Below are positions 17,790 through 26,030 of a DNA stretch of 64,000 nucleotides, piece after piece. The translations under genes were made by a program, and so were the position numbers. Below the pieces are notes generated by a model. It was given only the letters and a program-made list of their open reading frames with translations. It was not told the DNA's origin and did no database searches. This DNA comes from Sulfobacillus thermosulfidooxidans DSM 9293 (GTDB lineage Bacteria > Bacillota > Sulfobacillia > Sulfobacillales > Sulfobacillaceae): positions 2,475,344 through 2,539,343 of the forward strand of contig NZ_FWWY01000001.1 in NCBI RefSeq assembly GCF_900176145.1. Direction: 5' to 3'. The stretch's first letter is position 1, and every line of letters starts with the position of its first letter.

Positions 17790-18668
17790 ATGAAACCCTT
17801 ACAGAGTATCGAAGGATTTATGGACCGAATTCGGGCGGCGTCGAGTGAATCGACGACGCATCAGCAAATTGGCGATTACTTGGCCCTCCATTTACGCGAA
17901 GCGTCCTTTATGAGTTCAGGAGACCTCGCCAAGGCCGTCGGCGTGAGCCAAGCCTCTATTACTCGGTTTTGCCACAGTATGGGCTTTGGGGGCTTCAGCG
18001 AGTTCGTGCATGCGCTGCAAGAGTTTGTGCGCGAAGAATGGCGTGCCCCCGAACGGACCGTTTACTTACGACCCAGTATTCCCGACGATGCGGACCCACT
18101 CTTGGCGCAAGAAGTGGCCAATTTGGAATCGCTACCCGAAATCTTGGACAGTGAGCCGATGACCCGGCTCGTGAATTTGGTGGCGACCAAATCCCGCGTC
18201 ATTTTAGCTGGGGCCCGCATTTCGAGTACGTTGATTCCCTATGCGGCCTATTGTTTGGGCAAGATTCGTAGTGGCATCGAGGTGGCCACACCGGGCACTC
18301 CCTTATGGGATAACTGTGCTGGGTGGAATCCGGAAGACACGGTGATTGTCGGTTGGGTGTTTCCCCGCTATTCCCGGGCCTTGATGGAGTGGCTCGAAGC
18401 GGCGCATCACGACGGCTTGACTGTGGCCGCGTTCACCGACCGGTGGATGTCGCCTGTGATGGCCTTTGCCGATCCCGTACTGGTGGTGCCGGTGGCCACC
18501 GCCTCGTTATTTGATTCCTATGTGGCGCCTATGTTTGTGATGAACTACCTGGTCCGCCAAGTGGCCCAAGAACTGCCCGGGGTGCGCTTACGCCTGGAAC
18601 AACTGGAAGAACGGGATCAGCGTTTGCAGGTCTATTGGTCGCGGACGAACACAAAAAGTAAGGAGTGA
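17790..18668 (+). CDS. RpiR/MurR family transcriptional regulator
   Basis: A regulator of about 292 residues with an N-terminal RpiR helix-turn-helix (SSGDLAKAVGVSQASITRFCHSMGFGGFSEF) and a C-terminal SIS-like fold (residues ~110-280). ATG 17790 is chosen because GAGGA lies ten bases upstream; TTG 17766 and ATG 17769 in frame have no good site. RpiR proteins sense small phosphorylated or carboxylated ligands through the SIS domain. It heads a plus-strand operon with the M20 hydrolase, HutF-like amidohydrolase and HutU, and is divergent from the NCS1-to-HutI run, so it may control both. Confidence 0.8.
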   Translation: MKPLQSIEGFMDRIRAASSESTTHQQIGDYLALHLREASFMSSGDLAKAVGVSQASITRFCHSMGFGGFSEFVHALQEFVREEWRAPERTVYLRPSIPDDADPLLAQEVANLESLPEILDSEPMTRLVNLVATKSRVILAGARISSTLIPYAAYCLGKIRSGIEVATPGTPLWDNCAGWNPEDTVIVGWVFPRYSRALMEWLEAAHHDGLTVAAFTDRWMSPVMAFADPVLVVPVATASLFDSYVAPMFVMNYLVRQVAQELPGVRLRLEQLEERDQRLQVYWSRTNTKSKE

Positions 18669-18674
18669 GACCTG

Positions 18675-19949
18675 ATGCCAGATATTTTGGCCTCATCTCG
18701 ACTGCAACGACGGCTTGATGCCCTTGCCGCTATCGGACGAGATGACACGGGAGGCATTACCCGACCCTTTGGCAGTGCGGCGGAACGGGCGGCTAGGCAA
18801 TGGTTTTTAGGGGAAGCGGAGAAGGCGGGACTGGTGACCCGCACCGATCCGGCAGGGAATCTCTGGGCTTTGTTCCCAGGGGCGTCTTTAGATATTGTGG
18901 CCGTAGGCTCCCACTTGGACACGGTGGTGCACGGCGGCGCCTATGATGGCGCCCTCGGAGTCCTGCTGGGATTAGAAGCCCTGCAAACATTGCAGGAAGA
19001 AGGATACAGGCCCCACCATACCCTGGCCGTGTTAGCATTAACCGGAGAAGAACCCAATCCTTTTCGCCTCTCCACGTTAGGGAGTCGCCTGTTGACAGGC
19101 ATCCTGTCGTGGGACACGGTCCTGGAGGTCACTGATGAGACCGGCTATTCTGTGCGAGAGGCGCTGCATCAAGCGGGGGCTCCTGCGCTCCATGATCCCG
19201 GGGTTCACATGCCACACTTAAAAGGTTTCTTCGAGCCTCATATTGAACAAGGACCGAGACTTCATGAAGCCGGACTCCCCGTGGGAGTGGTGAGCACCAT
19301 TACCGGGATTACGCGGCAGCTGATCACGTTGACCGGAGAACAAAACCATGCGGGAACGACACCCTATGTCGCTCGTCGTGATGCGGTGCAGGGATTTGCT
19401 CAAGCCATGGTCCTCTTCCAAGAATTGAGCCAACAATTCGTCGATCGTGCGGTCGGTACCGTCGGATACGTTCGCGTGTTTCCCAATTCGATCAACATTG
19501 TCCCCTCGCGGGTCGAATTCATGGTGGAATGGCGTGCTCCTCAACTCGAAATCTTGGCGGAGGTCACCAGCACCTTTTGGCAGCGTTTGCAGGCATTGGG
19601 TTCGCGTTTACATTTGTCCCTGACCCGCGAAATCATCTTAGATCAGGCACCGAGTCCCATGGATGAGGCCGTGCAAGCCTTACTCCATGGCGTGATCGAG
19701 GAGATGGGTGTGCCGCATCCCACCATGGTCAGTTGGGCCGGGCATGATGCGGCCCATCTGGCCAAACGTGTGCCGACGGGTATGCTGTTTGTGCGTAGTA
19801 ATGGCTACAGCCATTGTCCCGACGAGTCGGCTAATACCGAGGATATTATGCTCGCGGCCGAGATTGTGCGGCGAGCGCTCATGCGGTGGGACGCTGTTGC
19901 GTCTAGGAACGCATATCCGCTGTTCTCAAAGGATGTGACGGGATGCTGA
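18675..19949 (+). CDS. Zn-dependent M20 hydrolase (allantoate amidohydrolase / N-carbamoyl-L-amino-acid hydrolase type)
   Basis: A 424-residue dinuclear-zinc amidohydrolase of the AllC/HyuC group. Motifs are VGSHLDTVVHGGAYDGALGV (metal ligands His and Asp), LTGEEPNPF (catalytic and metal Glu), FFEPHIEQGPRL, GTTPYVARRDAV (dimerisation domain), and SWAGHDAAHLA near the C-terminus. These enzymes cleave N-carbamoyl, and often N-formyl, groups from amino acids, or deiminate allantoate. AAGGAG precedes ATG 18675. The downstream gene overlaps by seven bases. Next to a HutF-like enzyme and HutU, an attractive role is removal of the N-formyl or N-carbamoyl group from a glutamate derivative, in place of HutG. 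This is inferred. Confidence 0.8.
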   Translation: MPDILASSRLQRRLDALAAIGRDDTGGITRPFGSAAERAARQWFLGEAEKAGLVTRTDPAGNLWALFPGASLDIVAVGSHLDTVVHGGAYDGALGVLLGLEALQTLQEEGYRPHHTLAVLALTGEEPNPFRLSTLGSRLLTGILSWDTVLEVTDETGYSVREALHQAGAPALHDPGVHMPHLKGFFEPHIEQGPRLHEAGLPVGVVSTITGITRQLITLTGEQNHAGTTPYVARRDAVQGFAQAMVLFQELSQQFVDRAVGTVGYVRVFPNSINIVPSRVEFMVEWRAPQLEILAEVTSTFWQRLQALGSRLHLSLTREIILDQAPSPMDEAVQALLHGVIEEMGVPHPTMVSWAGHDAAHLAKRVPTGMLFVRSNGYSHCPDESANTEDIMLAAEIVRRALMRWDAVASRNAYPLFSKDVTGC

Positions 19950-21268
19950 GCGTTTATGAGCCGGCCTGGATGTGGGTGAATAATCAATTTGTGGCGCATT
20001 ATGGCGTCGTGGTCGATGACGACACGGGCACCATTGTTCGGGTGGGACCCGAGAAGGATTTGAGGCGTCTTTTTCCTCAGGCGCGCTGGATCTGCTGGCC
20101 GCAACAGGCCATGGTGCCGGGCACCATTAACACCCATAATCACTCCTTTCAGCATTTACTGCGCGGCATCGCGGTGGATCAGCCGTTTTTAGTGTGGCGG
20201 GACAGGGCCTTATATCGCATTACGCCACATCTGAATGCAGAGGCGATTTACTTAGGAGCCAAATTGGCGTTTACGGAAATGGTCTTAAACGGCATTACCA
20301 CGGTTGTCGATTTCTTTTATGTGCATAATCACGGCCTCGACAATGACTGGGCGGTGATTCAAGCCGCACGAGACGTGGGCATTCGTCTGGTCCTGGCTCG
20401 GACCTTCTATGACTGGGACGGGGCACCGGAAGCCTACCGGGAAACTCCTGATGACGCGGTGTACCGGACAGAAGAATTAGCGGCACGTTGTGCTCCGGAT
20501 CACGCGGTCTTCATCCATCCCGCCCCCCACAGTGTGCACGGCGCGTCGGATGAGATGATCCAAGCTGGCGTGGATTTGGCGCGGCGTCTGGGGACCCCCT
20601 ATCACATTCATATTGCCGAGGAGCCGTTTGAAGTCAACGAAAGTCTGGCCCGGACCGGGAAAACGCCCGTGCAGCATCTGGCCGATCTGGGGATGATCAC
20701 CGATCACCTTATCGCCATTCACCTGACGTGGGTGAATGGCGAGGATATCCAGCTCTTGGGGGCGGCCCAGGCTCATCTCGCCTATTGTCCCTCCAGCAAC
20801 ATGTTTTTAGCAGATGGCATTACCCCACTTCCTCGCTTACGGCAAGCGGGGGTTCGCATGGGGCTCGGCACGGATGGGGGATGCAGTAACAACCGGGCCA
20901 GTATTTTTGAGGAAATGCGGATGGCCGCGTTGCTCCAAAAAGTGGGGACACTCGATGCCACCAGCGTGTCACACCAGGACGTTTGGACCATGGGGACACA
21001 AGCGGGGGCTGAGATGTTGGGGCTGCCCGCGGGTCAAATTGCGGACGGCTTATGGGCTGATTTTGTGGGGATTGATCTCAATCATCTGTCACTGTTGCCG
21101 TGGAATTCCGAAACCCTCTTGGCCAATATCGTGTATGCGATGACGCCGCAAGCGATTCGCCAGGTTGTGATTCAGGGCAAACCTTTGGTACGTGATGGTC
21201 AGTGGCTAAACGAAAATCTGACGGAGTTGGTTGTAAGAATTCAAGATCTCATTCAGCGCTGGGGGTAA
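19943..21268 (+). CDS. Amidohydrolase/aminohydrolase, HutF- or 8-oxoguanine-deaminase-like
   Basis: A 441-residue member of the TrzN/HutF/SAH-deaminase part of the amidohydrolase superfamily. It has HNHSFQHLLRG as the metal H-x-H, YHIHIAEEPFEV (metal His and catalytic Glu), a further His in AIHLTWVN, CPSSNMFLADGITP, and the metal Asp in LGTDGGCSNN. The SFQHLLRG and FLVWRDRALYRI segments recall N-formimino-L-glutamate deiminase (HutF), whereas CPSSN...GI.P recalls 8-oxoguanine and S-adenosylhomocysteine deaminases. Its place between an AllC-type hydrolase and HutU favours a HutF-like deimination step. Its start overlaps the upstream gene by seven bases (coupling). Confidence 0.7.
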   Translation: MLSVYEPAWMWVNNQFVAHYGVVVDDDTGTIVRVGPEKDLRRLFPQARWICWPQQAMVPGTINTHNHSFQHLLRGIAVDQPFLVWRDRALYRITPHLNAEAIYLGAKLAFTEMVLNGITTVVDFFYVHNHGLDNDWAVIQAARDVGIRLVLARTFYDWDGAPEAYRETPDDAVYRTEELAARCAPDHAVFIHPAPHSVHGASDEMIQAGVDLARRLGTPYHIHIAEEPFEVNESLARTGKTPVQHLADLGMITDHLIAIHLTWVNGEDIQLLGAAQAHLAYCPSSNMFLADGITPLPRLRQAGVRMGLGTDGGCSNNRASIFEEMRMAALLQKVGTLDATSVSHQDVWTMGTQAGAEMLGLPAGQIADGLWADFVGIDLNHLSLLPWNSETLLANIVYAMTPQAIRQVVIQGKPLVRDGQWLNENLTELVVRIQDLIQRWG

Positions 21269-21318
21269 CAATCATTGCCCAGTCGCTGAGGCAAGCGATT
21301 GAAAGGGGGACGCCATCA

Positions 21319-23016
21319 ATGGAAAGGGACTTTTTCCAGCACGTAGGGATTCAAGCTCCCGTGGGGCCAACACGGCATTGCAAAGGATGGGGGCAGGAAG
21401 CGGCGCTGCGCATGTTGATGAATAATCTCGATGCGCGCGTCGGGGAAAACCCTCAAGAGCGCATTGTCTATGGAGGACGCGGACGGGCGGCGCGGTCATG
21501 GCCCGCGTATGACAAGATTGTGGAAAGTTTATTAACGTTGGAAAATGACGAAACCTTATTGATCCAATCGGGAAAACCCGTGGGAATATTTAAGACCCAA
21601 CCCCAGGCCCCGCGCGTCTTGATTGCCAATGCCAACTTAGTAGGAAAGTGGGCGACCTTGGAAGAGTTTGACCGGTTAGAAAAACAGGGTTTAACCATGT
21701 TTGGACAAATGACGGCAGGTTCTTGGATCTATATCGGTAGTCAAGGGGTGATTCAAGGCACCTTCGAAACATTAGCGGCTTTGGCTCGTAAACATTTTGA
21801 TGGCACCTTGAAAGGGCGCCTTTATGTATCGGCCGGATTGGGGGGAATGGGCGGAGCACAGCCCTTAGCAGCCAAAATGTTAGATGGCGTGGCGTTAATC
21901 GCTGAAGTGGATGCAAAACGGATTCAAAAACGCCTCGACACCGGATATCTTGATGTGGCCTATGACAGTATCGAAGCCGCTGTCAGCCGGGCACTGGCGG
22001 CAAAACAGGCGGCTGAATCTCTCTCAATTGGGGTCCACTGTCATGCCAATGCGTTATTACACTATTTAATCACCAACCAGATCATTCCCGATGTGTTATC
22101 GGACCAGACGGCCGCACATGATCCCCTTATCGGGTATATTCCTGATGAACTCGACGTCAGCGAAGCCCTATCCTTGCGCCATGCGGATCCAGTGGATTAT
22201 TTACAGCGTGCTCGACGTTCCATTGCACATCATGTTCAAAATCTGCTGCAGCTTCAAAAAGCGGGAGCTCATACGTTTGATTATGGCAATAATATTCGCC
22301 GAGAAGCGTTCGATCAAGGAGTCACCGACGCCTTTGACATCCCCGGATATGTTCCCGCCTATATTCGGGATTTGTTTAATCAGGGCAAAGGCCCGTTTCG
22401 CTGGGCGGTTCTTTCCGGAAAGCCTGAAGAAATTTACCAGTTAGATGCCTTAGCCCTTGAGATGTTTGGCGATAACCCGCTGTTAACCCGGTGGTTTACC
22501 CTCGCTCAAAAATATATTCATTTCCAAGGCCTTCCCGCACGCATCGCCTACATGGGCTTAGGGGAGCGCGACGCTTTCGCGACAAAGGTTAATGAATGGG
22601 TGGCACAAGGTGTGCTGTCAGCCCCCGTCGTATTTGGCCGCGACCATCATGATACCGGATCTGTAGCTTCTCCTTACCGCGAAACCGAGGCCATGCGAGA
22701 TGGTTCTGATGCGATCGCCGATTGGCCGATTCTCAACGCCTTATTAAATACCGCCTCGGGTGCTCACTGGGTCTCCTTTCATCATGGAGGAGGTACCGGG
22801 ATTGGTTATGCTCTGCATGCGGGCGCTGTCGTGGTTGCGGACGGGAGTGAGGATAGTGCGGGACGCTTATCGCGGGTGTTCTTTAATGATCCGGGCATTG
22901 GCGTGATTCGGCATGCGGATGCTGGATATGATTTGGCCACGCAGACTATGAAGGCACATGAAGACCGCATGCGTGCGCCGTTTGTGGGACCAAATACCAA
23001 TATTCCTATGATTTAG
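21319..23016 (+). CDS. hutU: Urocanate hydratase-like protein with Ala in place of the active-site Cys
   Basis: A 565-residue protein with the full urocanase architecture: TRHCKGWGQEAALRMLMNNLDA, YGGRGRAAR (residues 51-59), the NAD-binding core with TAGSWIYIGSQG and SAGLGGMGGAQPLAA, FDYGNNIR, and TGSVASPYRETEAM...WVSFHHGGGTGIG. HutU adds water to urocanate to give imidazolonepropionate using NAD+ as electrophile. The family Cys410 (ARICWxG) is Ala410 here (ARIAYMG), a residue reported as critical in the Pseudomonas enzyme. ATG 21319 is chosen since AAAGGGGG lies upstream and the length fits the family. It ends at a clear terminator. The substrate may not be urocanate itself. Confidence 0.85.
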   Translation: MERDFFQHVGIQAPVGPTRHCKGWGQEAALRMLMNNLDARVGENPQERIVYGGRGRAARSWPAYDKIVESLLTLENDETLLIQSGKPVGIFKTQPQAPRVLIANANLVGKWATLEEFDRLEKQGLTMFGQMTAGSWIYIGSQGVIQGTFETLAALARKHFDGTLKGRLYVSAGLGGMGGAQPLAAKMLDGVALIAEVDAKRIQKRLDTGYLDVAYDSIEAAVSRALAAKQAAESLSIGVHCHANALLHYLITNQIIPDVLSDQTAAHDPLIGYIPDELDVSEALSLRHADPVDYLQRARRSIAHHVQNLLQLQKAGAHTFDYGNNIRREAFDQGVTDAFDIPGYVPAYIRDLFNQGKGPFRWAVLSGKPEEIYQLDALALEMFGDNPLLTRWFTLAQKYIHFQGLPARIAYMGLGERDAFATKVNEWVAQGVLSAPVVFGRDHHDTGSVASPYRETEAMRDGSDAIADWPILNALLNTASGAHWVSFHHGGGTGIGYALHAGAVVVADGSEDSAGRLSRVFFNDPGIGVIRHADAGYDLATQTMKAHEDRMRAPFVGPNTNIPMI

Positions 23017-23076
23017 CCCATAGGGTAGGAACCGTTCAAGTCGTTATATCTCTTATAGAAGAAGGTCATGAGTTTT

Positions 23077-23113
23077 AGCGGAAGAGGCACAATCCTTTTC
23101 CGCTTTCTTTTTG
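23077..23113 (+). terminator. Rho-independent terminator after hutU
   Basis: Arms AGCGGAAGAGG and CCTTTTCCGCT pair over 11 positions with one G-T pair around the loop CACAAT. The hairpin is followed by TTCTTTTTG. It closes the rpiR-to-hutU operon. Confidence 0.8.
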
Positions 23114-23268
23114 TCTGCTTTGCTCTCTATGCTATGGGTTCAACTGGATAAAAAGGCGAAGCGATCGGGCTAAGAAGGTTGTTTGACAGAATAGAGGATT
23201 TTTTGAGCATAGACGAGACAGGTGAATCGCTCATTTTATACACCAGGTGGCTGAAACAGGGGACCAAC

Positions 23269-24129
23269 CTAAGAATTAATATGCTGATGGGCAATCCATG
23301 CCAGGAGTTTCTCGGCCAGAGAAACATTTTGTGGCCCGCAGCGGGGACAAGCGAGACCGGGCGTGGGAATATTGAGCCAGTATCCATTGACAAATCTTCT
23401 CGTTTCTTGAATATCTGTTTCCAGTTCGTTTAAAGAAACAGGAGTGCCTGGCGGGGGATTGGTGCTGAGTCCGGCAATCACCAGGACATGAGGATTGAGA
23501 TGACGAGCGGCGGCAACTAATGCCCGAACCCGGCGCAAATACACCGCGGGGATGCGTTCTGAACTTTGAACTTGTAAATCGATAATTTGAGCAAAACGCG
23601 CACCGCCTACAGGACTGCCATGAACAGGGAGATTCCCTAGCTGCAAATAGGCCCAGTGATGATGGTGCGCGATGGCTGCCGCTGCTTCCACGTACTGAGC
23701 GGGGTGTTGTTGTTCAATGAGGGGAGTCAGGCTCCACCCTTCATTATCATAACCAAGACCTTTGATTCCTTTAGGCACCGTTCCGTGACGAAGGGCCTTG
23801 ACGAGCGCCGCTTCACTGGCAAAGTGCACAAATGGGGTGATGTGCCAACCATAAGGAATCCCGCGCCCACTCAGCGATAGACTGACCCATGTTGAAGGAT
23901 GATCTAGCACAGACTGAGCCGCGGAGAAGTGGGCAAGTTTTTCGAGGGCAGATCCCGCAATCAGCCATATCTCTTGATGTTGTGGGTCGGCATGGGCCAC
24001 GGGCATGACCCGCGCAGGTTCTGGTGTTTTCACGTTGAATAAAGAAAAGAGTGCCCAAGTCATCAAAGACAATGCAACCACGCTGCTTGTGATCAACATC
24101 CAGCGCGCCAGTAAGGAGCGACGGATCAT
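23269..24129 (-). CDS. Membrane-anchored or secreted protein of unknown function
   Basis: I do not recognise this 286-residue protein. It has an N-terminal positively charged stretch (MIRRSLLAR) and one hydrophobic helix at about residues 10-33, consistent with a signal peptide or anchor, so most of it would be extracellular. The rest has alternating strand/helix patterns (e.g. GIKGLGYDNEGWSLTP, LVIAGLSTNPP) that recall a TIM-barrel glycosidase-like fold, but no catalytic motif is certain. A CPRC pair lies near the C-terminus (ACPRCGPQN). It stands alone, convergent with hutU. Confidence 0.6.
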   Translation of the reverse strand: MIRRSLLARWMLITSSVVALSLMTWALFSLFNVKTPEPARVMPVAHADPQHQEIWLIAGSALEKLAHFSAAQSVLDHPSTWVSLSLSGRGIPYGWHITPFVHFASEAALVKALRHGTVPKGIKGLGYDNEGWSLTPLIEQQHPAQYVEAAAAIAHHHHWAYLQLGNLPVHGSPVGGARFAQIIDLQVQSSERIPAVYLRRVRALVAAARHLNPHVLVIAGLSTNPPPGTPVSLNELETDIQETRRFVNGYWLNIPTPGLACPRCGPQNVSLAEKLLAWIAHQHINS

Positions 24130-24452
24130 GTCCTATTCTCCTCTCATTTTGTCATTTGACGATCTTGGGCTATCTGGGCACATGAGGCTTAATACTATAT
24201 GGAGTCCATTGTACAAAACAACCTCACCTGGTCGATGATCTGAAACCGAATATTGGCTGAAAAGTTATTGAACTGTTTTCGGTACAAGCTATTGTGCGTC
24301 TCACCCAAGAGTATTGCCTAAGGGGGCGACAAGGTTATAGTGCCCGCGCAATAATGGGAGGAAAAGCCGGAGAGGGCTCAGAGGACCGGCAGTGTAAATT
24401 TATCCTCACGCTGTATCTCTCTCAAACGAAATGAGATGACAGAAGGAGGTTC
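24130..24452. other. Intergenic region with a possible structured leader
   Basis: A ~320-bp gap upstream of the M20D gene. At 24366-24390 a hairpin GCCGG (15-base loop AGAGGGCTCAGAGGA) CCGGC lies in a purine-rich stretch, which could be an RNA leader structure. It matches no riboswitch class that I can name with confidence. Confidence 0.35.
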
Positions 24453-25628
24453 ATGATGATTAGTCAAGAAATCAAAGAGATTGTGGCGACCAAAGCGGAA
24501 CAGTTGTGGGATATTGCCCATGCCATTCACGGGCTGCATGAATTAAAGTTCGAAGAAGTGGAGTCTGCTTCGTTGTTAACCTACTGGCTGGAAGAGCAAG
24601 GGTTTGAGGTCAACCGCGAAGTGGCGGGAATGAAGACGGCTTTTGTAGCCCACCGCATTGTCGGACATCATGGACCAACGGTGGCCTTTGTTGCGGAATA
24701 TGATGCATTGCCTGAGCTGGGACATGCTTGTGGACATAATGTGATTGCCACGATGTCGGTGGGGGCGGGTGCAGCTCTTGCCACGTGGCTCGAACATCAC
24801 AATCGGGCAGGACATGTTATGGTCATTGGCAGTCCCGGTGAAGAAGGCGGAGGCGGAAAGATTTTCTTATTAGATCAGGGAGCTTTTGCACACGTTGACA
24901 TCGCCATGATGCTTCATCCTGCCGCCAAAGATGAAGTAGCGCCCGAGTACTTGGCACGGGAGGGAATCGATGTGGATTTCTTTGGGGTGGCTGCGCATGC
25001 CGCGGCCGCGCCTGAGAAAGGGATTAATGCGTTAGATGCGGTCGTCATGTTTTATCAAATGCTTCATGCGCTGCGTCCTCGTTTTCGACCTTCTGACCGG
25101 ATTCACGGCATTATTACCCATGGAGGAGATTCCCCTAATGTGATCCCAGAGCATACGAGTGCACGCATCTTGGTCCGTTCCAAGGATGCAGATCGCGTCC
25201 ATGATCTGTTGACGTGGGTGGAACACGCAGCGGAGGCGGCGGCGCGAGGAACCGGATGCCAATTTCGTTGGTCGCGCTTTGTGCCGTTTTATAACAATGT
25301 TCGTCATAATTCGTCTCTCGTCGCCCTGGCCGATCAAGTCTTTCGAGAATTTGACCGAATGCCGGTCACAATGGCGGAAGCACACGGCTCGACAGATATG
25401 GGCAATGTGAGTCATGTTTTGCCGTCCTTTCACGCCAATATTGGATTGGGCGATGGATTAGTGACGCACACGCATGGCTTTTGTGCGGCGGCGGATTCAG
25501 AAGCGGGACGGCAGGCCATGATCGATGGTGCCGGGATTTTAGCCACGATGGGTGCACGTTATGTGTCGGATTTGGGATTACAACAAGCCGTTAGGGAAAA
25601 TTTTGATGGCATGACACAAGACAATTAA
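24453..25628 (+). CDS. M20D family amidohydrolase (AbgB / amino-acyl amidase-like)
   Basis: A 391-residue metallopeptidase-type amidohydrolase. It shows AFVAEYDALPELGHACGHNVIATM (metal Cys and His), GSPGEEGGGGK (catalytic Glu), GVAAHAAAAPEKGINALDAV (dimerisation domain), and a C-terminal THTHGF metal His. The family cleaves N-acyl or dipeptide-like amides such as p-aminobenzoyl-glutamate and Xaa-Arg dipeptides. AGAAGGAGG lies immediately upstream of the tandem ATGs at 24453/24456. The MFS transporter downstream may import its substrate, but a ~400-bp gap separates them. Confidence 0.8.
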   Translation: MMISQEIKEIVATKAEQLWDIAHAIHGLHELKFEEVESASLLTYWLEEQGFEVNREVAGMKTAFVAHRIVGHHGPTVAFVAEYDALPELGHACGHNVIATMSVGAGAALATWLEHHNRAGHVMVIGSPGEEGGGGKIFLLDQGAFAHVDIAMMLHPAAKDEVAPEYLAREGIDVDFFGVAAHAAAAPEKGINALDAVVMFYQMLHALRPRFRPSDRIHGIITHGGDSPNVIPEHTSARILVRSKDADRVHDLLTWVEHAAEAAARGTGCQFRWSRFVPFYNNVRHNSSLVALADQVFREFDRMPVTMAEAHGSTDMGNVSHVLPSFHANIGLGDGLVTHTHGFCAAADSEAGRQAMIDGAGILATMGARYVSDLGLQQAVRENFDGMTQDN

Positions 25629-26030
25629 AATGGCAAGTCATTGAATTCTAATAGGGTCTTCAGATTGTCATCCCATGGATTTGTTGCTTTGGGTGTGGTT
25701 CGAATGGTCTTACACAACGAACCATTGTCCTAAATTTGGTTCTTGCTCTACTTGAAATTGTTTTGTTTAATGCAACTACGATCCGGCAAGTCCTCTCTTC
25801 ATCTAAGTCATCTCCCATAAAGCTTGTGGATCAGACGTCCTATTCCACCTTTAACGCAGGTTCTTAGGTTATCTCTTTGCTAGCACACTCTGGTCTATCA
25901 CACATTTTTCGCGCGGCAATCTAATTTCTGATGTTTCAGAACCCAACTCTGTAGATAAACGAACAGAAAGACTGATCTGTCACTGTCTATATCGTGAAAC
26001 ATTGTCGGTGTCATGAGAGGAGATGACAAA
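25629..26030. other. Intergenic region, no gene seen
   Basis: About 400 bp between the amidohydrolase and MFS genes. It has no open frame with a ribosome binding site and no clear hairpin terminator. It probably holds the MFS promoter. Confidence 0.4.
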
